Assembly: GCA_050954505.1 (NCBI GenBank)
Contig: JBPBPY010000019.1
Coordinates: 1 to 8,069, forward strand
Reading direction: 5' to 3'
Source: JAQGMO01 sp050954505
Lineage (GTDB): Bacteria; Pseudomonadota; Gammaproteobacteria; Burkholderiales; Burkholderiaceae_D
DNA: 8,069 nucleotides
Part shown: positions 1-5,563 of the stretch, piece after piece
Layout: the number at the start of each line of letters is the position of its first letter
Numbering within the stretch: the first letter of the stretch is position 1
Made by a program: the position numbers and the translations under genes
The notes under the pieces: model-generated
The model's input: the letters and a program-made list of their open reading frames with translations, nothing else
The model's database searches: none
Told to the model about the DNA's origin: nothing

Positions 1-51
1 CGGGGAATGGCGGGCGACATGGATATCCTGTTGTTGTCTGATCCTCCGTAA
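1..51 (+). other. Possible gene end at window edge (ambiguous)
   Basis: Plus frame 1 is open from base 1 and ends at TAA (49-51), giving a 16-residue tail ending DILLLSDPP. This could be the C-terminus of a gene entering from the left. Read the other way, an ATG at 20-18 on the minus strand, preceded by AGGA about 5 nt upstream, could be the start of a gene leaving to the left (beginning MSPAIP). Both readings are too short to decide and neither is recognised. Bases 52-108 show nothing else. Confidence 0.25.
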
Positions 52-108
52 GTCGGTGGATTCCACAGAATAGTTCCATATGGCATATCGCCGATGGTTG
101 ATTGCTGC

Positions 109-262
109 CGGTTACCGGCTACCGGCAAACGGCTACCGGCTACCGGCAAACGGCTACCGGCTACCGGCTACCGGCAAACGGCTACCGGCTACCGGCTACC
201 GGCTAACGGCAAACGGCAAACGGCAAACGGCAAACGGCAAACGGCAAACGGCAAACGGCAAT
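109..262. repeat. Composite heptanucleotide tandem repeat, 22 units
   Basis: Twenty-two consecutive 7-bp units fill 109-262 without a break in register. Two unit types alternate: A (CGGCTAC, with one CGGTTAC and one CGGCTAA variant) and B (CGGCAAA, the last one CGGCAAT). The order is A A B, A A B, A A A B, A A A A, then eight B units. Neighbouring A units create CCGG every 7 bp, so CCGG-CTA-CCGG can form small hairpins on either strand. A 7-bp period is not a multiple of three and cycles through all frames, so the array is open in several frames. I take those open frames as an artefact and not as genes. Heptameric intergenic repeats are known in other bacteria (for example the STRR repeats of cyanobacteria); a function here is unknown. 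Confidence 0.95.
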
Positions 263-409
263 TACGAAGCGGCGTCGACAATACAACTGTGGCCGTTTGC
301 CTGGCCCGGCGCTTTGCTCTGCGCAACTTGAAAATCGTTCCAGTCGATGCAGAGGGCTGGAGTGTGGCCACCAGGCTGCACGGATGTTCTTTCGTTTTCG
401 TTGTTGCGG
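263..409. other. Gene-free stretch between repeat array and small secreted protein gene
   Basis: No convincing coding region is seen. The 8-bp palindrome GTGGCCAC sits at 364-371. TTTCGTTTTCG at 390-400 repeats exactly at 436-446, inside the 3' end of the neighbouring gene. No hairpin followed by a T run is seen that would serve as a terminator for the minus-strand gene ending at 410. Confidence 0.5.
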
Positions 410-835
410 TCAGCGGCGGCAGCTTAAACGAAGCATTTCGTTTTCGCTAGCAATGACGCGGATCGGCTCGCTGTCACCGCAACGGTAAACGATGCGCAGA
501 TGCTTTCCCTGGCCGCGGGCCGGGTCACCGCACAATTGATTGCTGGCCAATACATTGCCACCGTTCTGCTCGACTTGATTTTGCACCATTGGCCGTGCGT
601 CGCAGATGGCACCACGCGCGCCATATTCCGCTTCTTCGATGCGGATGCCGTTCCACCCCGGCCCCGGCCGGCCATGTCCATCATGCATGGCGTGCTGGGC
701 AGCGGCATAGCCATCATCGTACCCACGGCGATAGTCATTGCTCTGGCCAAATGCTGAAATGGACGTAGTGGTCAAAGCCAGAATGGCAGTGAAGCAGAAA
801 AAGTGTTGGCGGGCGTTTCTCATTGCGTTTCTCAT
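410..835 (-). CDS. Small exported four-cysteine protein, SUEL/rhamnose-binding-lectin-like C-terminal domain
   Basis: 141 residues. Residues 1-30 form a typical Sec signal peptide: basic start, hydrophobic core about 11-29, likely cleavage AFG|QS. The mature protein starts with a Tyr/Gly/Asp-rich segment (YRRGYDDGY, 35-43) and a His/Gly/Pro stretch. The domain from about 64 to 141 has IRIEEAEYG, then Cys78, Cys102, Cys119 and Cys139, enough for two disulfides, consistent with export. CGDPARGQGKHLRIVYRC (102-119) closely follows the DPC-GT-KYL-V-Y-C signature of SUEL-type galactose/rhamnose-binding lectins, and AEYG fits that family's early YG motif. This is motif resemblance only; sugar binding is inferred. 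The start at 835 is preceded by AGGA at a good distance. A 12-bp duplication also places an ATG at 823. No partner gene is adjacent, so its role is unknown. Confidence 0.75.
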   Translation of the reverse strand: MRNAMRNARQHFFCFTAILALTTTSISAFGQSNDYRRGYDDGYAAAQHAMHDGHGRPGPGWNGIRIEEAEYGARGAICDARPMVQNQVEQNGGNVLASNQLCGDPARGQGKHLRIVYRCGDSEPIRVIASENEMLRLSCRR

Positions 836-855
836 TGTTTTTCCTATTGCTGGTC

Positions 856-884
856 AGTAAATTTCATTGCTTGGCCGGGGACAA
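856..884 (-). promoter_or_regulatory. Candidate sigma-70 promoter for the secreted protein gene
   Basis: On the minus strand TTGTCC (884-879) and TTTACT (861-856) are separated by 17 nt and each match the consensus at four of six bases. The -10 lies about 20 nt before the ATG at 835, leaving a short leader that contains the AGGA ribosome binding site. Plausible by spacing but not distinctive. Confidence 0.3.
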
Positions 885-1253
885 GGTTCTGGATCGATGC
901 GCGTAGTGTGTCAGCTGGTTTGCTGGAGAGATAAACATATTGCGTAAGATAAGTTTCAATCTGTAATCAAGACAGCGTTGGTTTCGACAATGCCGGCTCG
1001 GATCCAGCATGCCCCGGTTGCTGTGCCCTGAACCCTGGAATCAACGTCAATGCTGCATTTCGTCGTTGCCGTGCGCATCATTGCCGACGGCATGGTGCCG
1101 TAGCCAGCAACGCACCATTGCTGCCGAAGCCGCGTTCGCTGCATTTTTCCATGATCTTGCTTGGAACACAGCGATTCGTGCATGCTGAATATTAAAAAAT
1201 TGCAACAAATCAAATCTTGCAAAAGTAATCAGTGTCCGATTTGCTTGCGGATG
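885..1253. other. Gene-free divergent spacer
   Basis: This stretch separates two divergently read small genes. Its open frames have no family resemblance and no ribosome binding site, so I do not call a gene. The one pattern seen is the 6-bp palindrome TTGCAA twice, at 1200-1205 and 1217-1222, with centres 17 bp apart in a locally AT-rich segment (about 1185-1230). It could be a regulator site, but I cannot name one. Confidence 0.45.
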
Positions 1254-1259
1254 TATCAT
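1254..1259 (+). promoter_or_regulatory. Candidate -10 element for the glycine-zipper gene
   Basis: TATCAT matches the -10 consensus at five of six bases and lies 55 nt before the ATG at 1315. No good -35 is found 16-18 bp upstream, so either an activator helps or the call is wrong. The leader just before the ATG (CATAAAAA) has no clear Shine-Dalgarno sequence. Confidence 0.2.
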
Positions 1260-1314
1260 CCATTTTCACTGTTCGTTACACCTTTCTCACACCTCACTTC
1301 CAAGATCATAAAAA

Positions 1315-1566
1315 ATGAAAACCACCGCGCTCTCGCTCTCACTCCTGGTCATGCTGGCCTCCTTCTCGCTCGAATCAAGCGCAAAGGGCTGCCTCAAAGG
1401 CGCCGCCGTCGGTGGCGTTGCGGGCCACGTTGCCGGCCATCACAGCGTCATCGGCGCCGCTGCCGGCTGCGCCATCGGCAGCCATCGCGCCAACAAGAAA
1501 GCCGATGCGCAAGCTGCTCAAGCCAATGCACAAGCGGCCCCTGCCGCAGCGCCCGCCAGCAGGTAA
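1315..1566 (+). CDS. Small exported glycine-zipper protein
   Basis: 83 residues. Residues 1-23 form a signal peptide with Lys2 and a Leu/Ser-rich core, with likely cleavage SSA|KG. The core shows two glycine zippers: Gly29, 33, 37 and 41 at exact four-residue spacing, then Gly47, 51 and 55. They are separated by a His-rich turn (GHHS, 41-44). Cys26 and Cys52 flank the region and could pair in the periplasm. The tail (about 59-83) is an Ala/Gln/Pro-rich low-complexity linker. Small glycine-zipper proteins of this kind associate with membranes, often the outer membrane, and several are stress-related; the exact role here is unknown. The ATG lacks a recognisable Shine-Dalgarno sequence, but the signal peptide begins directly at it, which supports the start. 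There is no operon partner: the next feature downstream is on the opposite strand. Confidence 0.75.
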   Translation: MKTTALSLSLLVMLASFSLESSAKGCLKGAAVGGVAGHVAGHHSVIGAAAGCAIGSHRANKKADAQAAQANAQAAPAAAPASR

Positions 1567-1574
1567 GACGCTTG

Positions 1575-1597
1575 CTGCATGGCGAACGTCCATGCGG
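1575..1597 (+). terminator. Hairpin just after the glycine-zipper gene
   Basis: CTGCATGG (1575-1582) pairs with CCATGCGG (1590-1597) around a 7-nt loop, with one T-G wobble. It begins 9 nt after the stop codon. No T run follows, so it is not a textbook intrinsic terminator; it may instead stabilise the mRNA 3' end. Confidence 0.3.
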
Positions 1598-1905
1598 CAT
1601 TGACAGGCGGCGAGCTTGATGGAACTTCGGAACATTTTGTTTGCCGCCACGACGCAAAGTTGATCCCCTATTCATCGATTTCTCGATGCTGATTGCCGCT
1701 GAGCAGTGATCCACTGCAAGTGAGGCGTTTTGTCGGCTTGCTGGGAACGGCTCTGCCGTACAAGGGCATGACCTTGCCGGTTGATTTGAAGCGCGGGATT
1801 GCTGTCGCGTAGTAGCTAGTAACGCGCGGTGCAGGGAGTGGCCACTGCGCCACTGCGCCTGTGCCCCACTGTGCGCAATGGAGCGGCACGGCAAAAGTGC
1901 AAGAG
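1598..1905. other. Gene-free spacer with clustered inverted and tandem repeats
   Basis: No gene is supported. Perfect inverted repeats occur at 1673-1688 (CATCGA, 4-nt loop, TCGATG) and 1703-1717 (GCAGTG, 3-nt loop, CACTGC). Nearer selC, 1828-1851 can form a 7-bp stem with one mismatch (GGTGCAG with CTGCGCC), containing the palindrome AGTGGCCACT at 1837-1846. CCACTGCG is tandemly repeated at 1842-1857, with a degenerate third copy at 1866-1875. These lie downstream of selC on its strand and may end or process its transcript, but none is followed by a T run. Confidence 0.5.
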
Positions 1906-2001
1906 TGGCGGAAAGAAGAGGGAGTCGAACCCACCCGGCAACGCATGGCGCCACCAACCGGGTTTGAAGCCCGGCCGCCCCACCAGGGACGATTTCCTTC
2001 C
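1906..2001 (-). tRNA. selC: tRNA-Sec (anticodon UCA)
   Basis: Selenocysteine tRNA, 96 nt, with CCA encoded in the gene (minus strand 1908-1906). It carries serine, which SelA converts to selenocysteine, and SelB brings it to UGA codons. Diagnostic traits are visible: an 8-bp acceptor stem (GGAAGGAA with TTCTTTCC, one G-U); a 6-bp D stem with a TGGT loop; the anticodon loop CTTCAAA with UCA at 1967-1965; a long variable arm of about 7 bp; and the T loop TTCGACT. The layout and length follow E. coli selC (95 nt) closely. In the T stem, GTGGG faces CCCTC, leaving one U-U opposition (1933 against 1919). The gene follows selB on the same strand with an 87-nt gap. Confidence 0.97.
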
Positions 2002-2054
2002 ATGATCGTCGATGCTGCAGAACTTGCGTCCTGGGCATCGATGACATCTTGCAG

Positions 2055-2085
2055 GTTATAACATTCCCAAGGGCCGATGCAACAA
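2055..2085 (-). promoter_or_regulatory. Candidate extended -10 promoter for selC
   Basis: In the selB-selC gap the minus strand carries TGTTATAAC (2063-2055), an extended -10 (TG, one base, then TATAAC with five of six matches). Upstream, TTGTTG at 2085-2080 (19-nt spacer) or TTGCAT at 2082-2077 (16-nt spacer) could act as a weak -35. The start would fall near 2048, giving a 5' leader of about 46 nt before the tRNA. No terminator separates selB from selC, so read-through transcription is also possible. Confidence 0.45.
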
Positions 2086-2088
2086 TTT

Positions 2089-4107
2089 TTACAGTTTGGC
2101 CGGCGGCGATGGCGCTACGGCTGGCGGCAGGAACAGCGTCGTGCCGGGCCGCAGCAGATGGGCATCGCCGACCCGGCGCAAGAAACCGATGCGGTCGAAA
2201 AATTCGAGGATCTGGATCGCCCGCTTGCGTCCCAGGCCAGTGGCGTCACGAAACGACGCGGCGGTAATGCTGGCGGGTTTGCCACAGGGTTCAGTGCCGG
2301 CGGGAACGCCGGCGAGAGTTCGCACAATCGCAGCCAGCTCCATGACCCGGCCGGGATGGTAATACAGGTCCTTGACGATCTGGTAGACGTCGCCGCCCTT
2401 GGACATGCGCGCCAGTACCTGGCGTACCTGGCTCTCGAGCAAACCGCTGGTACCGGCAATGTCACGCACCCAAGGCGGATCGAAAGCGCCGGCAAGCAGC
2501 AGGGGCAGAGCGCGCTCGGCCACGACTTTTTCCGCCGCCTGCAAGCGAATGCCATGTTCGGGCAAATGCAGAAAGCCATTGCGCACGACAATGCTGCCGT
2601 CGGCACCCAGCCGTTCGACCAGACGCAGCCAAAGCGTGGCCGGCAGCCGTGGCGCCACCAGCCGGCGCGCGCGCTGCAGGTCTGGTCCGATGTCGTCAGG
2701 CGCCTGCTGGTGAAACGCACGCAAGGCCGCTTCGAGTTGCGTTGCCGTCGCTGCGAGATGGGTGCGGTCGATCATCCAGCCGTGGCGCGCGTCGAGGCTG
2801 GCGCCTTCCACACTGGCGGGATCGAACGGCCAGTCGAGCAGACCAGCGTCACGCAACCAGGCCGCGCCATCGATTCCATACGGCGACTGCAGCACTGCCG
2901 CGTGCAGCCGGGCGGCAGGGTCAGCCTGGCGCTGGCTTTGCAGATACGCCAGGCGCTGCGCGGTCTGGCGGTAGCGCGCTGGTGCATCGGCATCGAGTAC
3001 CACCCCGCCTGCCAGGGTGCGGCTGCCAGATGCATCGCGCAGCACGAAGCGTTCGCCTTGCCAGCAATGAATGGTCTGCTGCAGTACCAGTTGCACCAGT
3101 CCTGCCGCAGCCGGTGCAATCGATGGCTGCCCAAGCACCGCCACGCTGGCCAGACAATCCTGGGTACCGATGTGCAGGTGCACGCTGCTGCCACTGCGCA
3201 GTGCCCGTGCCTCGCTGGCAGCAATCTGCAGCCAGGCGTCAAAGCGCTGCGAACCGGTGACAATCGCCGGGTCGCACAAAATCTGCCCGCGTTCTGCTGC
3301 GCCGCGCTCCAGGCCAGCTAGGCCTACGGCACAGCGTTGGCCGCCGCGCGCCTGTTGCACCGGCTTGTTGTGCACATGCAGGCTGCGCACGCGATAGACC
3401 TGTGTCCTTGCATGGGCCAGGCACAGCATGTCGCCGATGCGCACGCTGCCGGCTGCGATGCTGCCAGCGACAATGGTACCGATGCCATCGAGCGTGAAAA
3501 CCCGGTCCAGCGCCATGCGAAATCCAGCGTTGACGTCGGCCGCTTTCACGCTCGCGGCCTCAACCGTGCCGTCTCCGGCCGCAGTTTCCCGTCCATGGTC
3601 TGGCAAGCGCGCCGCTTCACTGCGCAGCATGGTGCGCAAGGTTTCGACGCCATCGCCTCGCAGGGCGGCGACTTTAAACAGTGGAAATGACTGGCAGCCA
3701 GCGCGGTCGAGCAGGGCGCGCACTTCAAGTTCGCGCTGGGCCAGAAGCGCCGCGTCGACACGATCGATCTTGGTCAGTACGGCAGCGCCGCGGGTGATGC
3801 CAAGCAGCGTCAGGATGGACAGGTGTTCGAGGGTCTGCGGCATGATGCCGTCGTCGGCGGCCACCAGCAGCAAGGCATAGTCGATGCCCGATGCCCCGGC
3901 CACCATGGTGCGCACCAGTTTTTCATGGCCGGGCATGTCGATAAAGCCGATCTGGCCGCCGTCTGCCGTCTCCATGGAAGCGTAGCCGAGCTCGATGGTG
4001 ATACCGCGGCGTTTTTCTTCCGGCAGCCGGTCGGCATCGACGCCGGTCAACGCCTTGACCAGTGAGGTCTTGCCATGGTCGATATGGCCTGCTGTGCCGA
4101 CGATCAT
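2089..4107 (-). CDS. selB: Selenocysteine-specific elongation factor SelB
   Basis: 672 residues. SelB is the GTPase that binds Sec-tRNA-Sec and the SECIS hairpin in selenoprotein mRNA and delivers selenocysteine at in-frame UGA. The GTP-binding motifs are clear: G1 AGHIDHGKT (6-14), G2 RGITI (34-38), G3 DMPGH (57-61) and G4 TKID (112-115). EF-Tu-like domain II starts near 196 (FRMALDRVFTLDGIGTIVAG), and domain III runs to about 375. The remainder (about 380-672) corresponds to the winged-helix RNA-binding repeats, ending with GRKRAIQILEFFDRIGF (626-642), nearly identical to E. coli SelB. It is longer than the E. coli protein (614), partly through an Ala/Gly-rich linker near 172-194 and a Pro/Ala-rich C-terminal tail. 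I chose the ATG at 4107 because MIVGTAGHIDHGKT matches the family's N-terminus and GAGGA (4116-4112) precedes it. The frame is open further upstream, but only inside selA. Confidence 0.97.
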   Translation of the reverse strand: MIVGTAGHIDHGKTSLVKALTGVDADRLPEEKRRGITIELGYASMETADGGQIGFIDMPGHEKLVRTMVAGASGIDYALLLVAADDGIMPQTLEHLSILTLLGITRGAAVLTKIDRVDAALLAQRELEVRALLDRAGCQSFPLFKVAALRGDGVETLRTMLRSEAARLPDHGRETAAGDGTVEAASVKAADVNAGFRMALDRVFTLDGIGTIVAGSIAAGSVRIGDMLCLAHARTQVYRVRSLHVHNKPVQQARGGQRCAVGLAGLERGAAERGQILCDPAIVTGSQRFDAWLQIAASEARALRSGSSVHLHIGTQDCLASVAVLGQPSIAPAAAGLVQLVLQQTIHCWQGERFVLRDASGSRTLAGGVVLDADAPARYRQTAQRLAYLQSQRQADPAARLHAAVLQSPYGIDGAAWLRDAGLLDWPFDPASVEGASLDARHGWMIDRTHLAATATQLEAALRAFHQQAPDDIGPDLQRARRLVAPRLPATLWLRLVERLGADGSIVVRNGFLHLPEHGIRLQAAEKVVAERALPLLLAGAFDPPWVRDIAGTSGLLESQVRQVLARMSKGGDVYQIVKDLYYHPGRVMELAAIVRTLAGVPAGTEPCGKPASITAASFRDATGLGRKRAIQILEFFDRIGFLRRVGDAHLLRPGTTLFLPPAVAPSPPAKL

Positions 4108-4111
4108 GGCG

Positions 4112-4116
4112 TCCTC
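4112..4116 (-). promoter_or_regulatory. Ribosome binding site of selB, overlapping the selA stop
   Basis: GAGGA lies 4 nt before the selB ATG and shares bases with the TGA stop of selA (4117-4115). This decides the selB start and suggests that ribosomes finishing selA reinitiate on selB. Confidence 0.75.
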
Positions 4117-5563
4117 AAACGAGCAGGCCGCGCAGGACGGCAAATTGCGCCAGCAGCGGCGCTTTATCGTCGATGCAGCGGCAGTCGAGCAGCAGCCGGT
4201 CGGCGGCAATGCGGCCGATGACCGGCAGCGGCAGCGCGCGCAATGCAGTACCGAGCTTGTCGAGCGCGGTGCCGGCGCCGCGCTTGCCGGCCAGCAGCGG
4301 CGTGATGACCAGGCCCGCCGAAGGCAGGGTTTCCACCGGCAGCGAACCTGAACCGATCTGGCTGGACATGTCGCCCACGGCCACGCTGTATTGCGGCGCC
4401 AGGGCTGCGGCCAGCGCCGGCTGCAAGGCTTGCGCCGTATGCCGGATGGTCTCTTGCGAACGGGTCAGCCAGCGCAGCGTGGGCAGGTCGCGCGGCAGCA
4501 GCTCCGGCTGCTGGTACAGCATCAGTGTGGCTTCGAGCGCGGCCAGTGGCAGTTTCGAGAGCCGCAATGCACGCTTCATCGGGAATTTGCGGATGCTGGT
4601 GATCAGGCTGCGCTCGCCGACAATCAGGCCGGCTTGCGGTCCGCCCAGCAGCTTGTCGCCTGAAAAGGTCACCACACCGCACCCTGCGGCCAGCATTTCC
4701 CGAGGTGTCGGCTCCTGCGGCAAACCCAGCCGCGCCATGTCGATCAGCGCGCCGCTGCCCAGATCGGTCACCAGCGCCACGCCATTGGCCTGGGCCAGCG
4801 GCGCCAGCTGCGCTTCCGACATCGATGAAGTGAATCCCTCGATGGCGTAATTGCTGGCGTGGACCTTCATCAGCATGGCGGTGCGCGGCGTGATCGCCCG
4901 TTCATAATCTGCCAGATGGGTGCGGTTGGTGGTGCCGACCTCGATCATGGTGGCGCCGGCGCTGGCCATGACATCGGGCATGCGGAAGGCGCCGCCGATT
5001 TCCACCAGTTCGCCGCGCGAGATCACCACTTCGCGTCCGCCGGCCAGGGCTGCAATCGACAGCAGCACGGCTGCGGCATTGTTGTTGACCACGGTTGCCG
5101 CTTCGGCGCCGGTGATTTCGCACAGCAAACCTTCAACGATGCTGTCGCGGTCGCCCCGGGCGCCATTGGCCAGGTCGTATTCCAGGTTGTTCGGTCCGGC
5201 CATCATCGCCACCACGTGGTCGATGGCAGCCTGTGGCAGCACCGAGCGGCCCAGGTTGGTGTGGATGACCGTGCCGGTCAGGTTGAGCACGCGGCGCAGG
5301 CGCGGCGCCAGCTGCTGTTGCACAGCTTGTTCCAGCTGCGTTGCCAGTGCTGTTTCATCAAGTGCGCCAAGGTCGAGTTCCGAGCGCAGCGCCAGCGCAC
5401 GCAAGTCTTCCAGCAATGTGCGCGCCTGCTGCGTGACCAAGGTGTGGCCGTGGGATTCGAGCAGCACGGTCATTGCTGGAAGGCGCAGCAGCTTGTCCAT
5501 CGAAGGCAGATCCTGCGGCCTGGCCTTCGAACCGTACACGACGGATTCTCCGGTCGCGCCCAT
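4115..5563 (-). CDS. selA: L-seryl-tRNA(Sec) selenium transferase (selenocysteine synthase)
   Basis: 482 residues. SelA is a PLP enzyme that converts Ser-tRNA-Sec to Sec-tRNA-Sec using selenophosphate; the family forms a large ring (decamer in the studied bacterial enzymes). The N-terminal tRNA-binding part (about 1-85) includes LPSMDKLL, matching LPAIDRLL of E. coli. The catalytic core has LNLTGTVIHTNLGR (93-106), VVNNNAAAVLL (158-168), SRGELVEIGGAFR (182-194), EVGTTNRTH (208-216) and DLGSG (267-271). The PLP lysine is Lys304 in FSGDKLLGGPQAG. SQIGSGSLPV (401-410) and PVIGR (447-451) near the C-terminus are also conserved. Length is close to E. coli SelA (463). The ATG at 5563 shares its A with the fdhE TGA stop (TGATG), so translation is probably coupled. 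Selenophosphate would come from SelD, encoded elsewhere. Confidence 0.97.
   Translation of the reverse strand: MGATGESVVYGSKARPQDLPSMDKLLRLPAMTVLLESHGHTLVTQQARTLLEDLRALALRSELDLGALDETALATQLEQAVQQQLAPRLRRVLNLTGTVIHTNLGRSVLPQAAIDHVVAMMAGPNNLEYDLANGARGDRDSIVEGLLCEITGAEAATVVNNNAAAVLLSIAALAGGREVVISRGELVEIGGAFRMPDVMASAGATMIEVGTTNRTHLADYERAITPRTAMLMKVHASNYAIEGFTSSMSEAQLAPLAQANGVALVTDLGSGALIDMARLGLPQEPTPREMLAAGCGVVTFSGDKLLGGPQAGLIVGERSLITSIRKFPMKRALRLSKLPLAALEATLMLYQQPELLPRDLPTLRWLTRSQETIRHTAQALQPALAAALAPQYSVAVGDMSSQIGSGSLPVETLPSAGLVITPLLAGKRGAGTALDKLGTALRALPLPVIGRIAADRLLLDCRCIDDKAPLLAQFAVLRGLLV

Noticed and set aside
109..262. CRISPR-like repeat pattern
   Set aside because: The units are 7 bp with no unique spacers, and there are no cas genes nearby.
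80..450. Open frames translating to YRLPANG/KRQTANG repeats across the heptamer array
   Set aside because: A 7-bp unit reads open in several frames at once. The repeats give period-7 peptides with no ribosome binding site and no family resemblance.
956..1222. 88-codon minus-strand frame in the divergent spacer
   Set aside because: Irregular composition, no ribosome binding site, and no signal peptide or domain.
1906..2001. selC as the attachment site of an integrated island
   Set aside because: selC is a well-known integration site, but no integrase gene and no second copy of the tRNA 3' end occur in the window.
1448..2047. 199-codon minus-strand open frame running through selC
   Set aside because: It overlaps a certain tRNA gene and the opposite-strand glycine-zipper gene, and it resembles no known family.
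2077..3321. 414-codon plus-strand open frame, and other long plus-strand frames at 4859-5581, 5473-6525 and 7199-8020
   Set aside because: They lie antisense to selB, selA, fdhE and fdoI, whose families are certain. They have the Arg/Gln/His-rich composition of GC-rich antisense frames.
4108..4209. 34-residue N-terminal extension of SelB
   Set aside because: It lies over the selA 3' end. The family N-terminus (MIVGTAGHIDHGKT) and a Shine-Dalgarno sequence mark 4107 as the start.
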